Shown here in pieces: positions 1 through 7,914 of a DNA stretch of 64,000 nt. The stretch spans positions 50,442 to 114,441 of the forward strand of contig JAEERY010000059.1 in assembly GCA_016286035.1 (NCBI GenBank), written 5' to 3'. Below the pieces are notes generated by a model, which was given only the letters and a program-made list of their open reading frames with translations, was not told the DNA's origin and made no database searches. Numbering within the stretch: position 1 is the first letter of the stretch; each line of letters begins with the position of its first letter. The DNA is from Lachnospiraceae bacterium (GTDB lineage: Bacteria; Bacillota; Clostridia; Lachnospirales; Lachnospiraceae). The position numbers and the translations under genes are program-made.

Positions 1-1081
1 CGTTAAGCTTATCTGTATTTGACTCGTTTTCCTCTTTTTCTTTTGCTATCTCTGAAGATAGTTTTTCCAAGGCATCATAATCAGGAAGACTTGCTTCTGT
101 CTTTGCAGCTTCCTTTTTAAGTGCCTCCTTATCCTTTAAAGCTTCTTTTGCCTTTTTTAATTCATCTTCAAGTATGGGAAGCTTAGGCTCTTCTTCGTTT
201 AGTTTACTCTTTGCTTCTTCGAGAGCTTTCTTTGCATTGATCAGGGCATTTGCGGCACCTAGCGAAGTATTTACCTGTTCAAGGTTTAAATTTATGTCAA
301 CCAATTCTTTGTCAAGTTCATCCTTGATTGCCAGATCTTTATCCGTAAGCCTGTCAAGAAGCTCAAGCACATCATCGGTAGTCATCTTTCCGTCTTTTGC
401 TTTTTCTACTTCCAACGATAAGACATCATCCTTATCGACCTGAATGCCTGCTATAAACTGCGTAATGCTCTTTATGCCGTCAGATACCTGTTCATAGACA
501 GCTCTCTGTTTTTCATCGAGCATCTTTTGAAGGGTCATGTAGTTTTTTGTCTTAAACAGCTCCCTGAATATCTCTATCCTGCTCGTAGTCCCGGCCAAAA
601 GTAGTTTTAGGAATTCACCCTGTGAGAGCATGGCTATCTGAGTAAACTGATCCTTGTTTACTCCCAGTATCTCTTCTATAGCTGCGGTCACACCTGAGAC
701 CTTTGTTATAACCTTGCCGTCAGGCATGTTTAGCTGTGCATCGGGAAGCTGTTTTGTGAGCTTATCCCCATGCTTGGACAGACGCATATATTCAGGATTT
801 CTCTTTACCGTATAGGTCTTGTTCGCGTGAGTAAATACAAGTTCTACTTCTGTAGGCACATCATCAGGAGCATACTTTGACCTGAGCATATTTGGATCCC
901 TGTTTGATCCGCTGGCCTCCCCGAAGAGAGCAAAGCAGATGGCATCAAAGATCGTTGTCTTTCCCGCACCGGTATCTCCCGTTATAAGATAGAGCCCGCT
1001 TTCTCCAAGCTCATCCATGGGTATCGTTGTGCTTCCGGCATAAGGACCGAAAGCGGACATTTTAAGTGTTACCGGTCTCAT
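1..1081 (-). CDS. sbcC: SbcC exonuclease subunit ATPase, N-terminal part (runs off window)
   Basis: About 360 N-terminal residues are visible; the C-terminus lies before base 1. The protein opens with an ABC/SMC-type ATPase head whose Walker A is GDTGAGKTTIFDAI (about residues 30-43), followed by a Q-loop-like stretch (DQFTQIAMLSQGEF) and then a Lys/Glu-rich coiled coil that continues to the window edge. SbcC pairs with SbcD as a nuclease that opens hairpins and clears protein-blocked DNA ends. The start is three bases after the sbcD stop and its ribosome binding site (GGGAGGTG) overlaps that stop, so the two are translated as a pair. Confidence 0.95.
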   Translation of the reverse strand, partial: MRPVTLKMSAFGPYAGSTTIPMDELGESGLYLITGDTGAGKTTIFDAICFALFGEASGSNRDPNMLRSKYAPDDVPTEVELVFTHANKTYTVKRNPEYMRLSKHGDKLTKQLPDAQLNMPDGKVITKVSGVTAAIEEILGVNKDQFTQIAMLSQGEFLKLLLAGTTSRIEIFRELFKTKNYMTLQKMLDEKQRAVYEQVSDGIKSITQFIAGIQVDKDDVLSLEVEKAKDGKMTTDDVLELLDRLTDKDLAIKDELDKELVDINLNLEQVNTSLGAANALINAKKALEEAKSKLNEEEPKLPILEDELKKAKEALKDKEALKKEAAKTEASLPDYDALEKLSSEIAKEKEENESNTDKLN

Positions 1082-1084
1082 ATC

Positions 1085-2215
1085 CTACACCTCCCAGATC
1101 GACTCGATGCATTCGATCGCAAACTTTCTCTGTTCATTGCTCATCTTTGTATTATTCTGCTTTTCATAGAACTCATCAAACAGTTCTATGGGTGTCTTCT
1201 TTTCAACGTTTTGAATATCTGTTATCTGTCCCGACTTTTGAGTACGTGTATTGTCATAGCTTAGTTTCATCAGGTTCGGATAAATGACCCTGAGTTTACC
1301 TATTGCATCTATGACATCATCCTCATCTGTAAGTATCGCATGTATATAGTCATCGGTAGCGGTATTCTCATAATTCTTTTTTGAAGTGAGTTCCAGATAG
1401 GTTCCTTTTATCTGTCTCAGATCATGCAAAGGTGTAAGAAGGATTTCTGAGATACTTATCTTTTTGTTTTCATCTATATCTATGACCGTAATAGATTTCT
1501 TATGATCCTTTTCAGAAAAAGAATACTTAAGAGGTGTTCCGCAGTATCTTACCTCATCCCTTTTGATCCTTTGTTTTCCGTGGATATGTCCGAGTGCAAC
1601 ATAATCAAAGTCATCAAATACCGAAGAGTCCACGTTGTCCAAGCCTCCTACGGTGACCTCTTCCGATTCACATCTTTGAGCTCCCGTAACAAACTGATGG
1701 GCTATAAGTATATTTGTCTCATCCTTTTTTATGTTCATATGCTCTATCGCAACACGACAGGCATCAGTGTAATCATCTATCTTTTCATCCGGAAAGATGC
1801 TTCTTATAACGGCAGGCTTTATAAAGGGGAGCATATATATGTTCACACTCACCTTTTTATCACTAAGAGTATAATGTTTTGCCTTTCCGTCATAGACAGG
1901 TGACAGATGTATTCCCGCACTGTCCACAAGCTGACCATGATCTGAAAATCTTATGGCCGAATCATGGTTTCCGCTTATGGCAAAGACTTCTATCTTCTTT
2001 TCACAAAGGCTTACCAAAAACTCATCCCACAGCTTCATGGCATCCTCCGAAGGGACGGATCTGTCATAGACATCTCCCGCTATAAGAATGCCGTCGGGCT
2101 TTTCTTTATTCACTTGTGTCAGTATCTCTTTTAAGATATATCTCTGGTCATCTATAAGAGAAAACTCGTTTAATCTCTTGCCCAGATGAAGATCCGAAAG
2201 ATGAAACAGCTTCAT
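1085..2215 (-). CDS. sbcD: SbcD exonuclease subunit, metallophosphoesterase
   Basis: This 376-residue protein has the Mre11/SbcD phosphoesterase motifs in order: DLHLG (D8, H10), GDVYD (D48), GNHD (N83, H84) and GHIHG, with a C-terminal cap domain. It is the nuclease half of the SbcCD complex, using two metal ions, usually manganese. Length is normal for the family. The start has AGGAG seven bases upstream. It is followed immediately by sbcC. The 43-base gap from the aldo/keto reductase stop upstream leaves open whether the three genes share a transcript. Confidence 0.96.
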   Translation of the reverse strand: MKLFHLSDLHLGKRLNEFSLIDDQRYILKEILTQVNKEKPDGILIAGDVYDRSVPSEDAMKLWDEFLVSLCEKKIEVFAISGNHDSAIRFSDHGQLVDSAGIHLSPVYDGKAKHYTLSDKKVSVNIYMLPFIKPAVIRSIFPDEKIDDYTDACRVAIEHMNIKKDETNILIAHQFVTGAQRCESEEVTVGGLDNVDSSVFDDFDYVALGHIHGKQRIKRDEVRYCGTPLKYSFSEKDHKKSITVIDIDENKKISISEILLTPLHDLRQIKGTYLELTSKKNYENTATDDYIHAILTDEDDVIDAIGKLRVIYPNLMKLSYDNTRTQKSGQITDIQNVEKKTPIELFDEFYEKQNNTKMSNEQRKFAIECIESIWEV

Positions 2216-2258
2216 ATGTTGCTCCTAATACTTTTCTTATCAATACCGAAATGAAATG

Positions 2259-3296
2259 TCATTCTACCTGTCTGTTTCCTGCCAAGACTTCCCTGTAATC
2301 CTCAAGATTCTTTTTAAGAAGAGACGGGATATCAAGTCCGTAGGGACACTTTGAAAGGCATGCACCGCATTCGATACACTGCGTTATCTTTTCCATCTCA
2401 CCCTGCCAGTAGTCACTAAGCCATACCTTGCTCGGAGCTCGTCTGAGTAACAGTGACATACGGTTGCACTGGTTTATCTGTATATCCATCGTGCATGGCA
2501 TGCAGTATCCGCAGCCTCTGCAGAAATCTCCTTTAAGCTCATCCTGTTCCGACTTAATAAAGGCTTTTATCTCATCATCCATTAAGGGTGGATTATCCAT
2601 ATATGAGAGCCACTCATCAAGCTCACTTTCCTTTTGTATGCCCCATATGGGAACAATGCCGTCAAACTCATTTATAAAAGCCATTGCAGCCTTTGAGTTG
2701 TTTATAAGACCTCCGGCAAGCCCCTTCATAGCTATCATTCCAACATCTTTTTTGTTGCACAGTTTTATGAGTTCGATCTCCTTTTGATCCGCAAGATAGC
2801 TTATCGGGTACTGCAGAGTATCATAAAGCCCTGAGTTTACGATATCTATGGCAACACCGAGTTTATGTGCTGTTCCACCTATATGGCGGATCTTTCCCTG
2901 CTCTTTTGCCTTTACCATGCATTCATACATGCCGTTATCTTCACCGGGCTTCCAGCACTCGTTCATCATATGGAACTGATATATGTCTATATAGTCTGTC
3001 TTTAGTTTGTCAAGCGAGGTCTCAAGATCCTTCCAGAAATCCTCGGGATTCTTTGAGGGTGTCTTTGTCGCTATTATTATCTTATCCCTGTCAATATATC
3101 CGTCACCGAATGCTTTTCCGAGTTTTTCCTCGCTGTCGCTGTAGGCTCTTGCGGTGTCGAAGAATCTCATTCCACCGCTGTAGGCTTTTCGCAAAAGCAT
3201 CACGGCTTCATCTTCAGAAACCCTCTGCACAGGAAGGGCGCCAAAACCGTTTTGAACAACAACTATACCTGTTCTCCCAAGTCTTACTTCTCTCAT
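2259..3296 (-). CDS. Aldo/keto reductase with C-terminal 4Fe-4S ferredoxin domain
   Basis: The N-terminal 260 or so residues form an aldo/keto reductase barrel (RLGRTGIVV start, FFDTARAYSDSEEKLGKAF with the catalytic Asp/Tyr region). The C-terminus carries clustered cysteines, CRGCGYCMPC and CIECGACLSKCPYG, typical of 4Fe-4S binding. Such proteins are usually annotated as predicted oxidoreductases of the aldo/keto reductase family; the substrate is not known. AGGAGG lies eight bases before the start. A second member of the same architecture is at 59223-60365. Confidence 0.9.
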   Translation of the reverse strand: MREVRLGRTGIVVVQNGFGALPVQRVSEDEAVMLLRKAYSGGMRFFDTARAYSDSEEKLGKAFGDGYIDRDKIIIATKTPSKNPEDFWKDLETSLDKLKTDYIDIYQFHMMNECWKPGEDNGMYECMVKAKEQGKIRHIGGTAHKLGVAIDIVNSGLYDTLQYPISYLADQKEIELIKLCNKKDVGMIAMKGLAGGLINNSKAAMAFINEFDGIVPIWGIQKESELDEWLSYMDNPPLMDDEIKAFIKSEQDELKGDFCRGCGYCMPCTMDIQINQCNRMSLLLRRAPSKVWLSDYWQGEMEKITQCIECGACLSKCPYGLDIPSLLKKNLEDYREVLAGNRQVE

Positions 3297-3357
3297 ATGG
3301 TGATCCTCCTATCTGTGTGCAAAGTTTTTTACCTATGGGGATATTATATAACAAAAC

Positions 3358-4482
3358 TTACATATCCGCCTCATATTTGGTTACAGTAATAACATCGTTG
3401 CTTATGAGCTCGGGCTCATTCTTTATACCCTTAAGATATGTATCAAACATCTCCAGATGACATCTGCAAAGATTCTCATGCATAAGATCAGGATCAAGCT
3501 TTCCCGCGGTAAGTCCCGGTTTCATCATATGCTTCACATCGGAAAACCCTATATGCTGCATGTCTTTAAAGAGTGCCTTGAAAACAGGCTTTGTATGTCT
3601 TATATATACTCTGGCTACTACCTTTTCATTGCTCTTGCAGCTTACCTGCAAAAACGGTTTATTAAGAACACAGTTCGTATAGTCTCCAAAGAGAGCTCCG
3701 TCAATGTTTATGCCGCAGACATAATCCTCCTTATCACAGCACAGTCTGTAGGCCGTATTTCCTCCCATTGAGTGACCGCATACTCCTATTCCCTTATCAA
3801 AGTCTATAAGGTCATTTAGATTCTCCTTTGCATAATCAAGTGTAGCATCATTATCAAGGACCCATTCATCTAGTCTGCCCATCAAAAACCTTGAGTATAC
3901 CCTTTGAAATTCATCAAACCTTTTTGCCATTTCGCTGTCGCTTCCCTTAAACCTGCTAAGCTTAAGGATATTTACGGCTCCCTTTAAAAAAGGCTGATAC
4001 TGTTTCTTTAAGATGCTCTTGTCAAACCATTCGACAGATCCGTCATCAAACTCGGTGCAGGCTGCTTCCATCGAATGAGATACGCTGATCACCACATATC
4101 CATGGGATGCAAGTTCTATGCACAGAAAAGAATTCCCCTCTCTGTATGAGGCCATCCCGTGATGAAACATGATAAGAGGAAATCTTACTCCTTCAATCCT
4201 TTTTGCATTTTCATAGCACTCGGAGTATATCTCGCCTTTTTCTTTCATTTTCTCATAGTTTATGGGTATCTTGAATGCTTTTGTGATACCCTTGGCCATG
4301 TTTTCGGATAAGCCTATCGATGGTTTAAGATCCTTTACAGAATCCTTATCTATCGGGTAATAGACTCTGGAAGCTACACTTCGCATCTTTGTCTTATCCA
4401 TCACTTCTTCTCTTGCATCTTTTACGGTATAGGTGAATGTTCCTACCGCATACTCTCCTGTGGGCTTTGGTCTTTTATTCAT
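3358..4482 (-). CDS. Alpha/beta hydrolase, PAF-acetylhydrolase-like
   Basis: A 374-residue predicted hydrolase. The nucleophile elbow is GHSMGG, and upstream there is an oxyanion-type segment (MFHHGMASYREG) resembling the platelet-activating-factor acetylhydrolase group. No signal peptide is seen, so it is likely cytoplasmic. Its start overlaps the stop of the TetR gene by four bases (ATGA), so the pair is one operon and the hydrolase is probably the target of that regulator. The natural substrate cannot be read from sequence; an ester or lipid is a reasonable guess. Confidence 0.8.
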   Translation of the reverse strand: MNKRPKPTGEYAVGTFTYTVKDAREEVMDKTKMRSVASRVYYPIDKDSVKDLKPSIGLSENMAKGITKAFKIPINYEKMKEKGEIYSECYENAKRIEGVRFPLIMFHHGMASYREGNSFLCIELASHGYVVISVSHSMEAACTEFDDGSVEWFDKSILKKQYQPFLKGAVNILKLSRFKGSDSEMAKRFDEFQRVYSRFLMGRLDEWVLDNDATLDYAKENLNDLIDFDKGIGVCGHSMGGNTAYRLCCDKEDYVCGINIDGALFGDYTNCVLNKPFLQVSCKSNEKVVARVYIRHTKPVFKALFKDMQHIGFSDVKHMMKPGLTAGKLDPDLMHENLCRCHLEMFDTYLKGIKNEPELISNDVITVTKYEADM

Positions 4483-5147
4483 GAGTTTTCTCCTCCAAAC
4501 AAGAAAATGATCGTTTTAGCAAGTGTGTCAAAAAGGGGCTTTGGACTGACCTCTAAGTGAAGAGCCCCGTTTCCGTAGCAGGCAGAAAGAATACAGTTTA
4601 ATTCAATGCCCGTATAAGCGGATGATATAAAGTCGTAGAGTTCTTCAGGGCTTCCCTTTAGTTTAAGATCATGTTTTTTTGCTGCTTCATTTAAAAGAGG
4701 CAGGGCGACTTTAGCAAGGTAATCAAAGTTACCTCTTCCCTTTATGTTTCCGATGATCTTTTTTGCCCGTTCCGGCTCGTTTATGGCCATGACCGTAAGA
4801 TCAAAGTTTATCTTTTGTATATCCAACAGATGCTCTTCCATGGTGGAGGCAAGTACATCGCATACCTTTTTTACAGCCTGTTCAAATGAAAGGTCCTCCG
4901 AATCATTAAATACATCTTCAAGGCCGTCTATCAGGTTGTAGTTTGATCTCATCATGGTGACCATATCGCTTAATATCTCATCGAGGTCTTTGTAAAAACG
5001 GTATATCCCTCCCTGGGAGAGCCCTGTCTGTTCTATCACATCCATCATCGTGACCATCTGGGCAGGTTTTTTAAGACAGACCTCATAGGCCGCATTAACG
5101 ATCGATCGTTTTTTGTTATCAAAATACTCCTGTGATACCTTTGGCAT
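4479..5147 (-). CDS. TetR/AcrR family regulator
   Basis: A 222-residue protein with an N-terminal TetR helix-turn-helix (about residues 10-55, including MTMMDVIEQTGLSQGGIYRFYKD) and a helical ligand-binding C-terminal domain. GGAGG precedes the start by five bases. It is translationally coupled to the hydrolase gene behind it. A perfect 22-bp palindrome lies 19 bases upstream of its start and is the likely operator, so autorepression with relief by an unknown ligand is expected. Confidence 0.92.
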   Translation of the reverse strand: MPKVSQEYFDNKKRSIVNAAYEVCLKKPAQMVTMMDVIEQTGLSQGGIYRFYKDLDEILSDMVTMMRSNYNLIDGLEDVFNDSEDLSFEQAVKKVCDVLASTMEEHLLDIQKINFDLTVMAINEPERAKKIIGNIKGRGNFDYLAKVALPLLNEAAKKHDLKLKGSPEELYDFISSAYTGIELNCILSACYGNGALHLEVSPKPLFDTLAKTIIFLFGGENS

Positions 5148-5165
5148 GTGAACCTCCGTGCATTA

Positions 5166-5187
5166 AAAATGAAACTGGTTTCATTTT
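5166..5187. promoter_or_regulatory. Perfect palindromic operator upstream of the TetR gene
   Basis: Two exact 10-bp arms, AAAATGAAAC and GTTTCATTTT, are separated by TG. The site sits 19-40 bases upstream of the TetR start codon, where a TetR dimer would block transcription. The sequence is seen directly; its role is inferred from position and symmetry. Confidence 0.8.
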
Positions 5188-5273
5188 AATTTTAATATAG
5201 TCACATGTCAAGAACAGGAAACAGCGTGCGGTTTACATAAATTCAAGTGTGCTCGAACACAGAAAAATTTATC

Positions 5274-5308
5274 TGCATTTCGTGCACGAATTTCTGCATT
5301 TCGTGCAC
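5274..5308 (-). repeat. 35-bp dispersed repeat, copy 1
   Basis: On the minus strand this is two GTGCACGAAATGCA units separated by GAAATTC. It is identical over all 35 bases to the copies at 48884-48918 and 63219-63253. The centre contains the palindrome TTCGTGCACGAA. A GTTTACATAA box lies 33 bases away at 5231-5240. Confidence 0.9.
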
Positions 5309-5387
5309 AAATCCACTCAGGAAACAAAATCTGTGATATGGTAAATACGTAGCAGGCAAGGTGCTAAAACTTCATCATAATCCCTTT

Positions 5388-5425
5388 GAAGAGACCCACA
5401 CCAAAGAGGTCTCTTCTCTTTTTAT
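5388..5425 (+). terminator. Rho-independent terminator without an upstream gene
   Basis: A perfect 9-bp stem (GAAGAGACC with GGTCTCTTC, 11-base loop) is followed by TCTTTTTAT on the plus strand. On the minus strand there is no T-run. It lies about 130 bases before the next plus-strand gene, so it may end a small RNA or act as an attenuator. Confidence 0.75.
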
Positions 5426-5557
5426 CTTCTTTTTTCCATGCAAAGAGCAAAATACACCTTCATAATTTGTTCCTATGATCATTTATATCCATCCCGATAA
5501 GCACTAGAATAAAGGCATAAAGAAACAGTTAACCCTCACAGAAAGGATGTGAAGTTT

Positions 5558-5776
5558 ATGATAACGATCTTAGTGATAGCAACAATAGCAATAATGTTTA
5601 AGATCTTAGTGTTTGGTCTAAAGGCTGCATGGGGGATAGCAAAGTTACTCCTTACACTTATAGTCTTCCCGGTTATAATGGTCGCACTCGTGATGTTCGG
5701 TCTCATATATCTTGCGATCCCGATCCTTATCGTAGCCGGTATAATAGCACTTGCAGCATCATGTGCTACAGCATAA
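5558..5776 (+). CDS. Small two-helix hydrophobic membrane protein
   Basis: A 72-residue peptide that is almost wholly hydrophobic, with two or three predicted membrane segments and a basic patch (KAAWGIAKLL) between them. The ATG at 5558 is preferred over the GTG at 5549 because AAAGGATG sits at a usable distance only from the ATG. It is a single-gene unit between a terminator upstream and a strong one downstream. I do not recognise a family. Its character would fit a membrane-stress or membrane-acting peptide, but nothing in the sequence proves that. Confidence 0.6.
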   Translation: MITILVIATIAIMFKILVFGLKAAWGIAKLLLTLIVFPVIMVALVMFGLIYLAIPILIVAGIIALAASCATA

Positions 5777-5825
5777 GATGATCAATCGAACTTAAGGGAT
5801 CTAAAGTTCCCTTGATTTCTATACA

Positions 5826-5862
5826 GGAGCCGTCCATACTGCCAATGGATGGCTCCGTTTAT
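5826..5862 (+). terminator. Rho-independent terminator after the small membrane protein
   Basis: A 12-bp stem, GGAGCCGTCCAT with ATGGATGGCTCC (one G-U pair), is followed by GTTTATTT. A weaker AAGGGA/TCCCTT hairpin precedes it near 5789. Confidence 0.85.
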
Positions 5863-5878
5863 TTGCCCTGACTTTTTG

Positions 5879-5887
5879 TGCTATAAT
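5879..5887 (+). promoter_or_regulatory. Extended -10 promoter for the lipoprotein gene
   Basis: TGCTATAAT is an extended -10 element (TGn plus a consensus TATAAT) 23 bases before the ATG at 5910. No good -35 box is present, which is usual for extended -10 promoters. Confidence 0.6.
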
Positions 5888-5909
5888 GAACTAAACAAGG
5901 AGGATGTTT

Positions 5910-6407
5910 ATGAAAAGATCGCTTATGATATTTTTTCTTTTGCTCACTCTGGGACTTTTTGCTTCATGCGGAAAGACTGAGGAAACAGAGGATACGCCAG
6001 AAGAGACTGTCGCACTCTCCGATCAGGTCTATTTAAATATAAAAAAGGACCTGTCAGCACAGGCCGGTGAGATAATAGATGCCTCGCAGAGAGCCGTCTA
6101 TTCTTCATATGAAGAGGTATATAATGATTATTCGGGAATGCTTTCCGAACTTTACAAGGCTCAGGCTTCTGATCTTAAAAAAGAGATAGAAGAAGGTGCC
6201 GATAATAACGCACTTTCAAAAAGTGTAGCCGACAAGACAGCAAAGCTTAGAGATATAGCGGCGGACGGTGTGAGCATGATGTCCAAGATGGCCTCCATAA
6301 ATCCCGTTGATAACGGAGATTACAGTGACTGGAGCAACAAGTTAAACACTATATGCACCGCATATGAGAACAAGCTGACAGAAACATTTACCGATTCGGC
6401 AAAATAA
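5910..6407 (+). CDS. Small lipoprotein of unknown function
   Basis: 165 residues with a type II signal peptide (MKRSLMIFFLLLTLGLFASC, lipobox FASC), then an acidic linker and an Ala/Lys-rich helical body. The start at 5910 is chosen because AAGGAGG lies six bases before it; the upstream ATG at 5904 abuts that site. The protein should be anchored outside the membrane. It is transcribed alone from its own extended -10 promoter to a terminator at 6437. No family is recognised. Confidence 0.75.
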   Translation: MKRSLMIFFLLLTLGLFASCGKTEETEDTPEETVALSDQVYLNIKKDLSAQAGEIIDASQRAVYSSYEEVYNDYSGMLSELYKAQASDLKKEIEEGADNNALSKSVADKTAKLRDIAADGVSMMSKMASINPVDNGDYSDWSNKLNTICTAYENKLTETFTDSAK

Positions 6408-6435
6408 TAAAACAATGATATGATAAACAGGCAGT

Positions 6436-6470
6436 TTAAAAGGGATATCCGTTTTGGATATCCCTTTAAC
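6436..6470 (+). terminator. Terminator hairpin, identical to one at 9793
   Basis: AGGGATATCC and GGATATCCCT pair across a GTTTT loop. The 31 bases at 6436-6466 are identical to 9793-9823. Confidence 0.8.
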
Positions 6471-6600
6471 TGTAAACAAAGCGGTTTTGAGAAAACACAA
6501 TTCTCAAGATCATTTTTTTATAAAAATACTCATCCTGCCATGTGAATTCTTATCGGCAAAAAATACGGATGATGCTACAAAACAGTTATCCCCGGATAGC

Positions 6601-6948
6601 TTATCCTTCAAGGATATTCAACTCATCCTCTATCGCTCTGGATACAAACTGGTTTATGGTAATTCCCTCATTGGCTGCGTACAAAGCTATTTTTTTATGT
6701 TGTTCAGGTTTAATACGCACATTAAAAGAGCCTTTAAATTCACGCTCAGGGTCTTTACCGATTTTTTTACAATGATCAAGGTAATTATCTATGCAGTCAC
6801 GCATGGACTGTGATAGTTCTTTTACAGATTCTCCGTGAAAATTTAAAGAGTCATTGATACCGAGAACATGTCCAATAAAGATCTGATCATCCTGATCAAA
6901 TTCAACCTTTGCATGATATCCATTATATTCCATCAGCGAACTCATCAT
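6601..6948 (-). CDS. hicB: HicB family antitoxin
   Basis: 115 residues. The N-terminal half is the HicB partial RNase-H-like fold (YHAKVEFDQDDQIFIGHVLGI) and the C-terminal half is a ribbon-helix-helix-like DNA-binding tail (FNVRIKPEQHKKIALYAANE). HicB neutralises HicA and represses the operon. Its ATG overlaps the hicA stop by one base (TAATG), so translation is coupled. The toxin-first order is typical of hicAB. Confidence 0.9.
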   Translation of the reverse strand: MMSSLMEYNGYHAKVEFDQDDQIFIGHVLGINDSLNFHGESVKELSQSMRDCIDNYLDHCKKIGKDPEREFKGSFNVRIKPEQHKKIALYAANEGITINQFVSRAIEDELNILEG

Positions 6949-7211
6949 TATATTTCACCCACTTCCTTTAGAAATCCTATTACCATTTTTATCTGATACC
7001 TGTATAATTCATTTCCCGGATGCCGTCCGTCAAATTGAATGATACGTTTTGTTTCAATATGATAATAACCTATTCCGGATCCTCTCCCGCCTTCAAATCT
7101 CTCACATCCGCACTGCTTCATAAGTAAGTCAGGTTCTCTCGTTGTAAAGTTTGTGGGAGCCGGTTTAGACAATAGTTTTTCTAATAATTCTGATCTCTTA
7201 GGCACTGCCAT
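6948..7211 (-). CDS. hicA: HicA family mRNA interferase toxin
   Basis: A short dsRBD-like HicA toxin (about 87 residues from ATG 7211). It has the RSELLEKLL opening, a GSGIGYYHI segment holding the probable catalytic histidine and a FDGRHPGNEL stretch like the PHPGKEL of the family. The longer frame to 7238 would run through the operator and past the likely transcription start, so it is rejected. The GTG at 7205 has better spacing from AGAGG and may be the true start. The active form cleaves mRNA. Confidence 0.87.
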   Translation of the reverse strand: MAVPKRSELLEKLLSKPAPTNFTTREPDLLMKQCGCERFEGGRGSGIGYYHIETKRIIQFDGRHPGNELYRYQIKMVIGFLKEVGEI

Positions 7212-7216
7212 ACCTC

Positions 7217-7265
7217 TGCAACTAATTTCTAGTTGCACTATATCATTTTATTTTATTCTCGTCAA
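7217..7265 (-). promoter_or_regulatory. hicAB promoter and operator
   Basis: On the minus strand TTGACG (7260-7265) and TATAGT (7237-7242) are 17 bases apart. Immediately downstream an inverted repeat, TGCAACTA-N5-TAGTTGCA (7217-7237), overlaps the expected start of transcription. This is a fitting site for HicB autorepression. Confidence 0.75.
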
Positions 7266-7439
7266 TCGGAAATGCACTTCAGGTTTTTTCGTCATTTTAT
7301 AATTAAACGAAATCATTATGATCGCTAATATGTCTGATACTACAACATATGTATTAATAACCCTTCTTCGTCCATCTTCATTCAAAAGATATGCACATAT
7401 CATCACGCATATCATATATATATGGGTTATATAGCCCGA

Positions 7440-7853
7440 CTAAAGGATCGTTCCACCAAATAAAGCTGATTTAGGATAAGCTGAAGCAACAACCGTAATA
7501 ATCCCCCAGACCAATAGAGCTATCCACCAGAGTAACCATGGTTCCCTGCATTTAACCTTTCCCAATATGCCCTTTATCCCAAGATGTTCTTGCACTATCT
7601 TTCCTCTCACAAAGAACACAGCAAAAACTGTCATGAGGATAAACCCAATGCTTGAAACAATTATACACCTGTAATTATATAAATAAGGATCATACGAAGG
7701 TATGTCCAACAGCATAATATAATTAATAATACCTATGATCAAAGGCGTCACGCAAAGCAAACGCAAAAGCCACTCAGCAATCTCTGCAAACCCTTCTTTC
7801 CCGATTCTGTCGTAAATACTTATTAATGATCCTCTTTTTCCCTTTTCTTCCAT
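7440..7853 (-). CDS. Membrane protein, possibly the N-terminal remnant of an O-antigen ligase-type protein
   Basis: About 137 residues with three membrane segments. It begins with ISIYDRIGKEGFAEIAEWLL and ends abruptly after SAYPKSALFGGTIL, which resembles the early N-terminal region of O-antigen ligase or polymerase proteins (about 400 residues or more). If so, the rest is missing and this is a remnant. The start is uncertain: ATG 7853 has AAGGA ten bases upstream; ATG 7883 has no site; the longest frame (7931) overlaps the divergent acyltransferase start. Confidence 0.5.
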   Translation of the reverse strand: MEEKGKRGSLISIYDRIGKEGFAEIAEWLLRLLCVTPLIIGIINYIMLLDIPSYDPYLYNYRCIIVSSIGFILMTVFAVFFVRGKIVQEHLGIKGILGKVKCREPWLLWWIALLVWGIITVVASAYPKSALFGGTIL

Positions 7854-7888
7854 AACAGTTTTGTCCTTCACTTCACTATTCATATTTG

Positions 7889-7907
7889 TGTTATAATAAT
7901 CAGGAGG
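7889..7907 (+). promoter_or_regulatory. Promoter and ribosome binding site of the acyltransferase gene
   Basis: TGTTATAAT is an extended -10 box at 7889-7897, and CAGGAGG at 7901-7907 lies seven bases before the ATG at 7915. The closeness of the two means the leader must be extremely short, or another promoter is used. Confidence 0.5.
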
Positions 7908-7914
7908 CTCAAAC

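Larger units (their letters stand above)
5188..5548. other. Gene-free interval with a repeat and an orphan terminator
   Basis: No convincing coding frame was seen. The interval holds a GTTTACATAA box (5231-5240), one copy of the 35-bp dispersed repeat (5274-5308) and a plus-strand rho-independent terminator (5388-5425) that has no gene in front of it. A short untranslated plus-strand RNA starting somewhere after 5188 would explain the terminator. Confidence 0.5.

Noticed and set aside
5274..5308. Possible CRISPR-like repeat units
   Set aside because: Only two 14-bp units with a 7-bp gap, no array and no cas genes; three scattered copies do not make an array.
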